Origin: Putridiphycobacter sp965230195
Lineage (GTDB): Bacteria > Bacteroidota > Bacteroidia > Flavobacteriales_D > Crocinitomicaceae
Reading direction: 5' to 3'
Length of the DNA: 64,000 nt
Assembly (NCBI GenBank): GCA_965230195.1
Contig: OZ245997.1
Span: 2,542,001 to 2,606,000, forward strand
Each line of letters begins with the position of its first letter. Positions within the stretch are counted from its first letter, which is position 1. The notes below the pieces were generated by a model. That model saw only the letters and a program-made list of their open reading frames with translations. It searched no databases and was not told where the DNA came from. The translations under genes were made by a program, and so were the position numbers. Positions 18,283 through 28,600 of this stretch are shown piece by piece.

Positions 18283-20790
18283 TTAATAAGTCCAGGAATT
18301 GGTATACGAATTAAAGAAATCAAATCCGATTTTAAACTGAAGTGTGGCTTTAGATGTACTGTTGATCCTTGATGCGGCAAAAACACCCACTTTAAAATAT
18401 TGTTTTCTGATTTTGAATTTTTTCTCAATTCCGGCAAACATTTCTGCGTGAGAATAATTGGCATCCTGTATCAAAAGCATACTGGCTCCACCCATCAACT
18501 CAAGTTTTAGCTTATTGATAAGTGGAATTTTATTCATGATAAAGCCATTAAAATGATGGACATAGAATCCCTGGAAGTAGGGGGCAGGTGTGTGAAAAGT
18601 GGAATCCAGCATTTGATGAGAACGTAAAGGATTTGAGAAAAACCATGTGTCTGATCCTCTGAAAAATTTGTGCTCCATAAACCTGAGATCAACACTGTTA
18701 ACGAATGACCCGGCTAAAACATTCCATTTCGAATCCCCGTAGTTCCCCAGATTAATTTCATCAGAAGCTTTAATCTCTATAAAATCAAAATTGACTTCAC
18801 TGTTAAATAAACTTGGAATACCTTTTTTATAGGTTAGCTCCAGTTGCGGAAATTGAGTACCCACAATTAGTTTTTCGTTTTTCTTGATGACATACTTTTG
18901 TTTGAATCGGTACAAAAATTGAAATTCTACCATTGATATTGTATACCTTTCAAAGGGTTGAGGCACGTTTAACTCTCCAAATAACTCGTTTGACCAATTG
19001 GCTAATTTCAAATCGGTAATGGCTTGCCTGTCTGAATAAGTAAACCTGACCCGACCATATAAACCATTTACAATTTCAATTCTGTGTCCTACTTCTATGA
19101 ATCGTTTTTGAACAAAATTACCCCGGCTAAATGTCCCTAAAACTGAATTGTAGTTGGTGATTAAGTCAAACACGTTTCCACCATCTACTGAAACACTTCC
19201 GAATCGTTTAGGGAGGAAAGTATATTCAATTCCACCACTTCCTTTCAAATCCTGATTATTAAAGCCATAATCCAGGTCGGCAGATAATCTGATTTTTTTA
19301 GAATTATCGAATTTCTTGGAATAACTGCCCCCAATACCATATCTGAAACCACCGACACCAAATATTTTTAATGAACTCAAAATAGAATTGATATAAATTT
19401 CCTGTTGCTTGAATCTGTTCCTGAAACCAATACCATTTAAAGTAACATCCCAGATTGTAATTCTGTTAAATTCAGCATCTACACTATCCAGATAGGCTTC
19501 GCTTTTCAAATAACTGTCAATACTGTCTTGTTTATGTATAAAATCCAGTTCAGCCTGTTTAAGTTGTATTGGTCTGGTATTGGCCCAATAGGAGGAATCC
19601 CTGTTAAAAGCTTCGACATCATAACGGAGCAATTCATTGTTAAAATCATTTTTCCCAAAAGTTTGATTGAACTTGTAATTGGAATGGTTAACCCTTGTAT
19701 TTGCCGAGATCAGGTCTTTTCCTTCACTGATAGTATAAATATATTCTCTTCTGATAGGAACCCAAAAGGAGTCAATATTTTCATAATCCTGAAGTACGGT
19801 GAAATCCTGAAAAAATGGCATGGCAGTGCCATTGATTTTTAAGTCAAATGATTTAATCACCCATTTTTTATCAAGAATATATAAGGTTCCACTAAATAGG
19901 GCTGCAGCCGCAAATTTAGGAGTGACTTTTATTTCATAAATTTTTTGATCGTTCTCATAAAAAATACCATCAAGGTCGAATTTATAGTTTAAAAATGCAT
20001 TTGCTCCAATAGGTGAAACAATAGGGTGTTCGGTTATTTTAGGTAAGTTGATCATGGATTGATAAAGATTAAAATCCCCATCCTGGATCTTTTCAAAAAA
20101 TAAGTAAGGATTATATGGGATGGTCTGACTGGGAACAATATTATCGTCCAGATCGAAGCTAACAGATGCACTGAATTGATTGGTGGACTTTTCAGAATAG
20201 TCGTGGTGCGCAATAATTTCTTCCTGATATGTATTAGGAATTTTATATTTTGTGAGGGCATAAGATTCTATAAAGTTCATTTTAGAAGGGCCCGAAATAA
20301 CGGAATCTACCTGTTCTCTTTTTTTGACAATTTTTGGATTAAGCTCTTTTTCAAGCCCGGTTTTTAAATAGGTATTGCAAGTGTAATTGTCATATTGCCT
20401 GGCCATATTCTTCCTGTTTTTTTGAACGCTTTGAATAACACGCTTGGCTACATTCACTTTTTTTGAACTTACTTCTACCGTTTCCAACTCTTTGGTATGA
20501 TCATACATGGCCATGTTTTGTATTGTAATTTTATTTGAAATCTCAACCATAACGGTTGTGTCTTTCATCCCAATCATTTTGAATGCAATGGGATAATCCT
20601 TTTGGGTTTTAAGCTCAATAAAATACTCACCTTTAATATTGGTGATGACACCATAGGTGGTATTTTCAATAAAGACCCGTGCTCCGGGGACCGGTTTTCC
20701 CATTTGATCGACAACAGTACCTTTCAGTACATTTTGAGCGTTAACAGAACTAAAAAAAACGAGGAACAAAAAGAGTACAAATGTTTTCAT
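18283..20790 (-). CDS. DUF5686/carboxypeptidase-regulatory-like outer-membrane protein (copy 1)
   Basis: An 835-residue paralogue of the gene that follows it. It has a signal peptide (about 1-18), a carboxypeptidase-regulatory-like domain (about 20-100, GKPVPGARVFIENT), a region shared with copy 2 containing the H-P-I-x-S-P-I-G motif, and a C-terminal barrel ending TNSWTY exactly as copy 2 does. The role is probably transport or assembly at the outer membrane; no substrate can be assigned. It is the promoter-proximal gene of the pair. The two proteins differ most in the acidic linker around 150-210 and in parts of the barrel, which suggests they were kept for different ligands or partners (inference). 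Confidence 0.85.
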   Translation of the reverse strand: MKTFVLFLFLVFFSSVNAQNVLKGTVVDQMGKPVPGARVFIENTTYGVITNIKGEYFIELKTQKDYPIAFKMIGMKDTTVMVEISNKITIQNMAMYDHTKELETVEVSSKKVNVAKRVIQSVQKNRKNMARQYDNYTCNTYLKTGLEKELNPKIVKKREQVDSVISGPSKMNFIESYALTKYKIPNTYQEEIIAHHDYSEKSTNQFSASVSFDLDDNIVPSQTIPYNPYLFFEKIQDGDFNLYQSMINLPKITEHPIVSPIGANAFLNYKFDLDGIFYENDQKIYEIKVTPKFAAAALFSGTLYILDKKWVIKSFDLKINGTAMPFFQDFTVLQDYENIDSFWVPIRREYIYTISEGKDLISANTRVNHSNYKFNQTFGKNDFNNELLRYDVEAFNRDSSYWANTRPIQLKQAELDFIHKQDSIDSYLKSEAYLDSVDAEFNRITIWDVTLNGIGFRNRFKQQEIYINSILSSLKIFGVGGFRYGIGGSYSKKFDNSKKIRLSADLDYGFNNQDLKGSGGIEYTFLPKRFGSVSVDGGNVFDLITNYNSVLGTFSRGNFVQKRFIEVGHRIEIVNGLYGRVRFTYSDRQAITDLKLANWSNELFGELNVPQPFERYTISMVEFQFLYRFKQKYVIKKNEKLIVGTQFPQLELTYKKGIPSLFNSEVNFDFIEIKASDEINLGNYGDSKWNVLAGSFVNSVDLRFMEHKFFRGSDTWFFSNPLRSHQMLDSTFHTPAPYFQGFYVHHFNGFIMNKIPLINKLKLELMGGASMLLIQDANYSHAEMFAGIEKKFKIRKQYFKVGVFAASRINSTSKATLQFKIGFDFFNSYTNSWTY

Positions 20791-20850
20791 AGTGATCGAT
20801 TACAATTGTATGACAGAATTTGATTGATTTTGTTACAGGCCAGTAAAAAA

Positions 20851-20892
20851 AATGCAAAAAAAAAGTCGTGAAACCACGACTTTTCTGCATTT
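20851..20892 (-). terminator. Intrinsic terminator of rho
   Basis: AAAAGTCGTG at 20861-20870 pairs with CACGACTTTT at 20875-20884 around a four-base loop, and an outer TGCA/TGCA pair extends the stem. Read on the minus strand it is followed by a run of T. It lies just after the rho stop at 20904. Confidence 0.8.
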
Positions 20893-20903
20893 ATAAAATC
20901 TTA

Positions 20904-22499
20904 TTATCCGTTCATTGAAATCAGGAATTCTTCGTTGGAAAGCGTGGTTTCCATTCTTTCTTTCATAAATTCCATGGCTTCAACAGGGTTCATATCAGCA
21001 AGGTATTTTCTTAAGATCCAGATTCTCTGTAATGCATCTTTGCTCATTAATAAATCCTCACGTCTTGTACCTGATGTTAAAATATCAATTGCAGGGTATA
21101 TTCTTCTGTTGGCAATTTTTCTGTCCAGTTGAAGCTCCATATTACCCGTACCTTTAAATTCTTCAAAAATAACTTCATCCATTTTTGATCCCGTCTCTGT
21201 TAAAGCGGTTGCCAAAATAGTTAATGATCCGCCGTTTTCAATTTTTCTGGCCGCTCCGAAGAATCGTTTAGGCTTATGTAAAGCATTTGCATCAACACCT
21301 CCAGATAGTACTTTTCCGGAAGCAGGTTGAACAGTATTATATGCTCTGGCTAAACGGGTGATGGAATCCAGTAGAATAACCACGTCATGACCACATTCAA
21401 CCATTCGTTTTGATTTTTCCAAAACAATATTAGCCAGTTTAACATGTTTATCAGCAGGTTGATCAAAAGTTGATGCCACTACTTCGGCATTTACTGATCG
21501 TGCCATATCGGTTACTTCCTCAGGTCTTTCATCAATCAATAAAATGATCAGGTAAACTTCAGGGTGATTCGCTGCAATGGCATTGGCAACATCTTTTAAT
21601 AAAACAGTTTTACCGGTTTTAGGCTGTGCCACAATCATTCCCCTTTGCCCTTTACCAATTGGGGCAAACAGGTCCATTACCCTGGTGGAAATTGACTCTT
21701 GTTTATGTCCGGTTAACTTTAATTTCTCGTCAGGAAATAATGGTGTTAAATATTCAAAAGGTACCCTGTCTCTTACGTAACTTGGCTCTCTTCCATTTAC
21801 GCTTTCAATCGAGATTAACGGAAAATATTTTTCCCCTTCTTTTGGTGGTCTTACCGCTCCTCTTACTGTGTCACCGGTTTTTAAACCGTAAGTTTTAATC
21901 TGGTTTTGAGGAACGTAGATGTCATCCGGAGATGGCTGGTAATTATAGTCAGAAGACCTTAAAAAACCATAACCATCCTGCATCATGTCCAGCACACCTT
22001 CACTGATAATTATACCGTCAAAATTGAACCCATAAAAATCTTTTTGATTTCGTTTAGGGTTATTTTGGTGCTGTTGTTTTTTATTATTGTTGGAATTGCC
22101 ATTGTTTGGCTTATTCTGCTTTCCGCCCTGAAAATTCTTGTTTTGCTCCTTTTGCTCTTTATTATCTGTGTTTTGCTCTCCTCCTTTATTCTCCTGTTGT
22201 TTATTCTCATTTTTCGGGCCAGAAGCAGCTGGTGAATTTTCCTGTTGACCCTCAACACGTTCTTTACTCCTCTCCATTCGCTTTCTCTTAGGTCTTTGGG
22301 GAGTTTCTTTTGTTGGTTTTGCTTCTTTTTCATCTGGTTGAAGCTCTAGTGTAGTTTGAGCATCAGAAGAACTGCTATTGATAATAGCGTCTATAATTTC
22401 CTGCTTTTTTTTATTACCCATGTCAGGGATATTTAAAGCAATTGCAATTTCACGAAGTTCAACAACTTTTTTTAATTTCAGTTCAGATAATTGTGACAT
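20904..22499 (-). CDS. rho: Transcription termination factor Rho with long disordered insert
   Basis: A 531-residue hexameric RNA helicase that ends transcription. Domains in order: the Rho_N helical domain (about 5-42), a low-complexity linker (about 45-152) made mostly of Asn, Gln, Lys, Glu and Gly, the cold-shock RNA-binding domain (about 160-235), and the RecA-like ATPase with Walker A AQPKTGKT (291-298), Walker B VVILLDSITR (373-382) and the Q/R-loop region near LSGGVDANAL. The insert makes it about 110 residues longer than E. coli Rho (419). Disordered Rho inserts are known in Bacteroidota, and in Bacteroides thetaiotaomicron such a region has been reported to drive condensate formation. 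It is divergent from the htrA-like gene with 263 bases between. Confidence 0.97.
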   Translation of the reverse strand: MSQLSELKLKKVVELREIAIALNIPDMGNKKKQEIIDAIINSSSSDAQTTLELQPDEKEAKPTKETPQRPKRKRMERSKERVEGQQENSPAASGPKNENKQQENKGGEQNTDNKEQKEQNKNFQGGKQNKPNNGNSNNNKKQQHQNNPKRNQKDFYGFNFDGIIISEGVLDMMQDGYGFLRSSDYNYQPSPDDIYVPQNQIKTYGLKTGDTVRGAVRPPKEGEKYFPLISIESVNGREPSYVRDRVPFEYLTPLFPDEKLKLTGHKQESISTRVMDLFAPIGKGQRGMIVAQPKTGKTVLLKDVANAIAANHPEVYLIILLIDERPEEVTDMARSVNAEVVASTFDQPADKHVKLANIVLEKSKRMVECGHDVVILLDSITRLARAYNTVQPASGKVLSGGVDANALHKPKRFFGAARKIENGGSLTILATALTETGSKMDEVIFEEFKGTGNMELQLDRKIANRRIYPAIDILTSGTRREDLLMSKDALQRIWILRKYLADMNPVEAMEFMKERMETTLSNEEFLISMNG

Positions 22500-22762
22500 A
22501 AAAAGTATTAAAGAAATATCTAATTTTAGAATTAATTAATTTAGATTTTAGTTTAAAGGATTTCGAGAATAATTCTCTATTATGAATAGGGTACAATAAT
22601 ACGAATAAAATTCGCAATTCAAGAATAAAAAGCACTTTTTTAATGGCTTGATTATTTTTTTTGTTTTAAGATATTTTTAGACAAATTAACATTCTTTAAA
22701 AATTTAAAATGTGACATCTCTGTAATTTTAATTTATATAAATACACAATTAAGATTAAAGAC

Positions 22763-23941
22763 ATGAAAAACACATTAACAATAGCACTTGTAGGTATCCT
22801 TTCAATAGGTGGTGGGTACCTCGGTCATCAAGCTTCAGAATACTTGTCTGCCGATAAAATTTCAAATGATGTAGCAATTACAGAAACTGAGCAAAACAAT
22901 TTTATTAAACTTGTTGATTTTAAAATGAGTGAAGACTCTGAGGGACAATGCAAATATATGGATTTGACTATGGCCTCAGAAAAAGCAGTTGATGCTGTCG
23001 CTCACATTCAAACCCATTTCGTGAGAGAAGAAATTACCTATGATCCTATCTTAAAACTCTTTTATGGAAAAGATGCTTATAAGATCAGAGAACGTCACGG
23101 TAAATCTTCAGGGTCTGGTGTGGTGATGTCAGCTGATGGTTATATCGTTACCAATAACCATGTGGTACAGGATGCCAAGGAAATAACGGTAATGCTTAAA
23201 CAAAAAAAATATACTGCCACTTTGGTCGGAACAGATCCCTCCACAGATTTAGCTGTGATAAAAATTGATGCCAAAGGATTAGATTATTCTGCCTTTGGGA
23301 ATTCAGATAATTTAAAGTTAGGGGAGTGGGTATTAGCTGTAGGGAACCCATTAAACCTTCAATCTACTGTTACTGCAGGTATAGTCAGTGCAAAAAACAG
23401 AAATATTGACTTATTAACTTCGAATTACAACCCTAAGGATAATATATTCCCGGTTGAATCATTTATTCAAACTGATGCTGCTGTTAATTCAGGAAACAGT
23501 GGTGGAGCTTTGGTTAATGTAAAGGGAGAATTAGTTGGTATCAATACAGCTATAGCTTCCGGCACCGGGTTTTATGCCGGTTATTCTTTTGCCATTCCTT
23601 CAAATATTGTTAAAAAAGTCGCTTTTGATTTAATGACATATGGAGAGGTGAAACGGGTACAATTGGGTATTAACCTGATTCAGAATAATTCGGATTTAAT
23701 GGATGAATATCAATTGGGAAGTGAAAAAGGATTGGTAATCACTAATGTGATTCAGGGAGGAAATGCTGAAAAATCAGGGCTTAAGCCAATGGACATTATT
23801 CTGGGGGTAGGTAATAAGTCAGTTCAGTCGGTTTCTGAGCTTCAGGCCTCGATAGTTTTAAATAATCCCGGAGATAAAGTAAAGTTATCTATTTTAAGAG
23901 GTGGAACCAAAAAAATTGTTGAGGTAATGATGGCATCCTGA
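22763..23941 (+). CDS. HtrA/Deg-family periplasmic serine protease
   Basis: A 392-residue protease. An N-terminal hydrophobic segment (about 4-24) acts as signal or anchor. The trypsin-like domain has the catalytic triad His133 (TNNHVV), Asp162 (STDLAVIK) and Ser246 (NSGNSGGAL). A single PDZ domain follows at about 295-390. One PDZ and a membrane-proximal segment make it more like DegS than DegP, although family members in Bacteroidota are usually general quality-control proteases of the periplasm. An insertion between about 57 and 70 holds a lone Cys. It is monocistronic as far as visible, with an AT-rich upstream region. glmM follows 69 bases later with its own promoter box. Confidence 0.93.
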   Translation: MKNTLTIALVGILSIGGGYLGHQASEYLSADKISNDVAITETEQNNFIKLVDFKMSEDSEGQCKYMDLTMASEKAVDAVAHIQTHFVREEITYDPILKLFYGKDAYKIRERHGKSSGSGVVMSADGYIVTNNHVVQDAKEITVMLKQKKYTATLVGTDPSTDLAVIKIDAKGLDYSAFGNSDNLKLGEWVLAVGNPLNLQSTVTAGIVSAKNRNIDLLTSNYNPKDNIFPVESFIQTDAAVNSGNSGGALVNVKGELVGINTAIASGTGFYAGYSFAIPSNIVKKVAFDLMTYGEVKRVQLGINLIQNNSDLMDEYQLGSEKGLVITNVIQGGNAEKSGLKPMDIILGVGNKSVQSVSELQASIVLNNPGDKVKLSILRGGTKKIVEVMMAS

Positions 23942-23987
23942 TAAGGTGAGAATAAATTTAGTATCATCTATTTTTATTGAATTCCAT

Positions 23988-23995
23988 TATCTTTG
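23988..23995 (+). promoter_or_regulatory. TAnnTTTG -7 box upstream of glmM
   Basis: TATCTTTG lies 15 bases before the glmM ATG and matches the Bacteroidota -7 consensus. No well-placed TTG was found at -33, so this is a moderate candidate only. Confidence 0.4.
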
Positions 23996-24010
23996 TGAAA
24001 AAAACGAATA

Positions 24011-25405
24011 ATGACTTTAATAAAATCAATCTCAGGAATCAGAGGTACAATTGGAGGTAAGGTTGGTGAAGGTTTAACACCTCTTGATGCTTTGCGGTTT
24101 TCAGCTGCTTATGGTATTTGGATTAAATCAAGAGGAAAGCAACACAGACCAAAGATTGTGGTGGGCAGAGATGCCAGAATTTCAGGTGAGATGATTTCTA
24201 ATATTGTAATTTCCACACTCCAGGGATTGGGGATAGATGTAATTAATTTGAATTTATCGACAACGCCTACTGTGGAGATTGCAGTTCCTATGGAAAATGC
24301 TGATGGTGGAATTATTCTGACAGCAAGTCATAACCCTAAACAGTGGAATGCACTTAAGTTACTTAATGAGAAAGGGGAGTTTATTTCAGGGGATGATGGT
24401 ATGGAAATTCTCAGAATTGCAGAAAATGAGGCTTACGATTTTGCTGAGGTTGACGAGTTAGGAAAGGTCAGGGAGGACGAGTCGTATTTACAAAAGCACA
24501 TTGCAGCAGTTTTAAATTTACCTTTAGTTGATGCAGAAGCAGTAAGAAGGAAAAACTTTAAGATTGTTGTTGATGCGGTTAATTCTTCCGGAGGAATTTT
24601 TGTGCCTGCTTTACTAAAAGCACTTGGTGTTGCCAATGTGGTAGAGTTGTATTGTGAACCAACAGGAGATTTTCCTCATAATCCGGAGCCATTACCTGAA
24701 AATTTAACTGAAATTTCAGATAAAATAAAATCAACCGGGGCTGACCTGGGAATAGTTGTAGATCCTGATGTTGACCGATTAGCATTTGTTTGTGAGGATG
24801 GTTCTATGTTTGGTGAAGAATATACACTTGTAGCAGTTGCTGATTACGTGTTAAAACATACCCCGGGAAATACTGTGTCTAATTTATCTTCTACCATATC
24901 ACTTAAAGAAGTTACTGAAAGTTATAATTGTAATTATAATGCAGCATCTGTTGGTGAGGTAAATGTGGTTGAAAAAATGAAAGAAACCAATGCGGTTATT
25001 GGTGGAGAGGGGAACGGAGGTGTGATCTATCCTGAGTCTCATTATGGCAGGGATGCGTTAGTAGGTATAGGTTTGTTTTTAACACATCTTGCTAAGTCCG
25101 GATTAACTGCACTGGAGTTGCGTGGAGAGTATCCGGATTATTTCATATCCAAAAATAAAATAGAGCTTGAAAAAGGGATGGATGTTGATGGCATTCTAAA
25201 GGAAATAGCTGAAACATATTCTTCAAACGAAATTGATACACAAGATGGTGTAAAGATTTACTTTGAGAACGGTGAATGGGTGCATTTGAGAAAGAGTAAT
25301 ACTGAACCTATTATTAGAATTTATTCGGAAAGTACTAATGAAGAATCTGCCAATAAACTGGCACAGTCAATAATGGAAAAGATAAATCAATTATCGAAAG
25401 TTTGA
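24011..25405 (+). CDS. glmM: Phosphoglucosamine mutase
   Basis: A 464-residue alpha-D-phosphohexomutase. The phospho-serine loop is TASHNPKQWNALK, with Ser106 as the phosphorylated residue. The metal loop DPDVDRLA gives Asp251, Asp253 and Asp255, the sugar-binding loop is GGEGNGGV near 335-342, and the phosphate-binding loop is RKSNTEPIIRIY near the C-terminus. It converts glucosamine-6-phosphate to glucosamine-1-phosphate for UDP-GlcNAc synthesis, feeding peptidoglycan and lipopolysaccharide. The QWNALK after the serine loop and the length fit GlmM-type mutases of Bacteroidota, but a phosphomannomutase activity cannot be excluded from sequence. A terminator hairpin follows 27 bases after the stop. 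Confidence 0.85.
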   Translation: MTLIKSISGIRGTIGGKVGEGLTPLDALRFSAAYGIWIKSRGKQHRPKIVVGRDARISGEMISNIVISTLQGLGIDVINLNLSTTPTVEIAVPMENADGGIILTASHNPKQWNALKLLNEKGEFISGDDGMEILRIAENEAYDFAEVDELGKVREDESYLQKHIAAVLNLPLVDAEAVRRKNFKIVVDAVNSSGGIFVPALLKALGVANVVELYCEPTGDFPHNPEPLPENLTEISDKIKSTGADLGIVVDPDVDRLAFVCEDGSMFGEEYTLVAVADYVLKHTPGNTVSNLSSTISLKEVTESYNCNYNAASVGEVNVVEKMKETNAVIGGEGNGGVIYPESHYGRDALVGIGLFLTHLAKSGLTALELRGEYPDYFISKNKIELEKGMDVDGILKEIAETYSSNEIDTQDGVKIYFENGEWVHLRKSNTEPIIRIYSESTNEESANKLAQSIMEKINQLSKV

Positions 25406-25430
25406 TTTAGAGCTAAAATTTTAAATAAAA

Positions 25431-25462
25431 AAGGGGCTGTCTCGAAAGGACAGCCTCTTTTT
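25431..25462 (+). terminator. Intrinsic terminator after glmM
   Basis: GGGGCTGTC at 25433-25441 pairs with GACAGCCTC at 25449-25457 (one G-T pair), followed by five T. It is the left hairpin of the composite repeat in this gap. Confidence 0.75.
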
Positions 25463-25600
25463 GTTTCCAATATTTTCCAAAAAAGAATGCCACTTCACTT
25501 TTGAGACAATCCATGTTTTATTATCATAATGTCTTTAAATACATACTGCATCCCTTAAGTCCCTTCTTACTGAGGGAAAACTCCTGTTTTTGTTTTCTAC
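25431..25600. repeat. Composite dispersed intergenic repeat
   Basis: The first part (25431-25530) matches 50876-50968 in layout and wording: a GGCTGTCTC hairpin, the string TTTTTGTTTCCAA, an A-rich spacer, then TTTTGAGACA. The second part (about 25548-25600) resembles the right arm and flank of the element at 11969-12095, sharing CCCTTAA, a GAGGGA arm and CTCCTGTTTTT. Hence one intergenic space carries decayed copies of both repeat types. The first hairpin probably terminates glmM. Confidence 0.55.
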
Positions 25601-25611
25601 AATTTCGAGAT

Positions 25612-25645
25612 AAAAAAAGCGGATCGTAATCGATCCGCTTTTTTT
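25612..25645. terminator. Bidirectional terminator hairpin
   Basis: GCGGATCG at 25619-25626 pairs perfectly with CGATCCGC at 25631-25638 around a TAAT loop, with seven A before and seven T after. It lies 29 bases beyond the 3' end of the large secreted-protein gene on the minus strand and is its likely terminator. Confidence 0.8.
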
Positions 25646-25674
25646 CTTGGTTGGTTTTATGAAATTTAAATATA

Positions 25675-28600
25675 TTACTTAACAATATTTACAGTTCCTT
25701 TGAACTGGTATTTTTTATCATCCAGTGCATCTTTAGCAACAATTACCCAAGGGTATGTACCATCTTGTACCACATTACCATTGTTACCGTAGGTTCCGTC
25801 CCATTCGGCTTCTGAGTCGTATGATTTCCATACAATTTCACCATAACGGTTGTAGATGGTTAGTTCGTAGTCGTATATATCAATACCAGATATATATACT
25901 CTCCATTTTTCGTTAAAGTTGTTACCATCCGGGGTAAATACATTTGGTGCATAAGTTTGTACATCATTAATAATTTGTACTTCACCAAACACTATGTTTT
26001 CACAACCGTGTACATTCCATCCTTTTAATGATATTGGATATCTGCCTGGTACGGCATCTTCAAAAGTAATGGTTGGGTTTCTTTCGGTAGAAGTTTGCGG
26101 TGTGGCATCACTACCAAAGTCCCATTCAAAACTCACAGCTGTATTGCTTGAAAGATTAACCATTGTGGCATTAGGCTCATAAATGGTAGCCTGAATCGGG
26201 TTTGAAGTAAAGTTAAGCTTCGGTGTTCCGTAGGCCTCAATATATGAGTAGTAAGTAGTGTCAAAAATACACTGCTCGTCATCATCATTAGTTGGAGTAG
26301 GAGAATAATTAGTGGTTACAGTCATGGTCACATCATATATTCCCGGGTTAGTAAACTCGTACTCTAATAAGTCATCATGATCTCCTACCAGGTAATGTCC
26401 GTTAGAGAATGACCATTTAATGGTTTCAATGTCAACTTTATTTTGTGTTGGTGCCGGATTAAACTCAACAAGTAATGGGGCACATCCGTCTACTCTTCCA
26501 CCAGTTGTTGTTAATGCCGGGAATACCGGTTGTGGTTGGTAAGCGGTAAAGTGAGCAGTATCCTGCGGACAAGATCCTTCACTCATGATCACATAAAAAT
26601 CACCATTATTATAAGGGGTAGTCAGTAGTGGCCCTGTTCCAATAGAGTTGGTGTAATTATCCTGGTACCATGTATAAGTATAGTTACCATCTCCACCCTG
26701 ACCATCAACAAATAAAGTCAATTCATTTTCCTGGCAAACCAGTACATTATCAGTAGTTGAATTATCATTATCATCACCAGGATAATCCGTAATAATCAGT
26801 TCATCCGGCTCAGTGATTACCACATTTAATAAATCAACCGAACAGTATAATCCGTTTTGACCTGAATAAGCAGTAATATCATAAGTTCCGGCACATAGTC
26901 CTGAGAATGTATTATTGTTTACCGGAGGTGCTCCGTCAATACTGTAAGATTGCAGGTTCTGTCCGATCACAGCAATTTCACCGTCACAGAAAGAGAAGCA
27001 GCTGGCATCTACAATAAAGGTGTCCGTAATAATTGGCAGGTTAATGTCATTGACCACATCCGATATATTAAAGACACACCCAATGGCATCCTCTATCAGG
27101 AAGTCGTAATTTCCTGATCCGCACAGGTTGGTAAATGAATTAGATACCTGAGGCGCTGTAGCACTGGTTAAATCAGTAAAGGTATATGGCGTCACACCAC
27201 CTGAAGGGTTAATTTGTACTGATCCGTTACAAGCCTGGCAATCACTGTCAACTGCTACAGTAGTTGCAGTCACTGTAATCACATCAGGTGTAACCGTTGC
27301 AGTATCTCTACAACCTGAAGGGGTTTGGGCAATATAATAGTAAGGGGCGTTATCCCACAGTACATTGGCATTCATTACCGGGTTCACCACAGTTCCTGTA
27401 GAATCTTCCCAGTATCCACCGGCATCAGGTGTACCACCTAAATAGGTAAACAGGTCAATCACTCCGGCCTCAACACAAATTTGTGGTGTTGATGATATTC
27501 CCGGGTCAGGTAATGGTAAAATTGTAATTTCAATAGAGTCAGACTCCCAGCACATATCCACATCAAAAGCAGTTAATGTATACCAACCGGTTTGAGTAGG
27601 GCAGATCACAGGGTCAGCTACCGCTGGTCCCGGAGGCATACCATCCTGGTTATCCCACGAAAGGAAAGCTGCGGCAACCGGGAAGTCAAACGGATCACAG
27701 AATGTGATTGACCATTCATGGAGTACTCCAAATCCTGTTCCCTGGTTAATGACCTGTATATTCCAGAATCCCTGTACCAGTACTGTATCTAAACCACCCG
27801 GATTGGTAAATGCCGATCCGATTGGTCCGCCTTCCGGCAGGTAATTTGATCCTGAGTTTAAAGGCACATTAGGTACTGTTACATCAAATAATGCATTGGG
27901 TGTAAAACAAATATTGTAATCATCATTTGTGGCTCCGTTATTAGAGGTCAGCTCAAAGATCTGTCCATCCGGCGCCATGAGGTTAACTACCAGGTCTCCG
28001 ATATCATCATGTTCAATATTAATACAAACTTCTTTAATAGAGTTGGTGGTCAGTGTATCAAAGCCAACAGCGACTCCGGCTACAAATATTGAAGTTGGTA
28101 ATGGTGGGTTTGGAGAAGGGGCATAGGTACTGTTAGGACCAAAAAGTCCGTCAGTGGTATTACTGAATGTTTGTGTGGTTGTTCCGGTAAAATCTTCCTG
28201 TGCATAACCGTCAATCGGGACACATTCTCCCGGACATACAGCTGTGTCAGGTGTGGCAATATTGGCAATAATACCACCAAAGTTTTGTTCTACCTGTATA
28301 GTAACGGTATCAGTTAACTGACACCCTGAGGAATCCATAGCCACATAAGTTGTGGTTACAGATGGTGTAGCCACTGGGTCAAAACAACCATTACAGGTAA
28401 AGTTAGTCCCAATTACAATCGGGTCACCGGAAATAGAAGTCCATAGTATTGGTCCGTCTCCTTCGGCAAATATTTCGGCCACCTGGTTTCCACAAATTGA
28501 ATCATTAGGACTGACTCCCAGTGGTGGTGGGATATCAAGTGCTACCGAAAAGGAAGCGATTCCCATAATCGGGCAGGCCCCGTCATTGGCATTAAAAGAT

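Noticed and set aside
22010..22333. Overlapping frames opposite or out of phase with the rho linker
   Set aside because: They are shadows of the repetitive Asn/Gln/Lys codons, giving Leu/Ile-rich or Lys-rich strings with no independent support.
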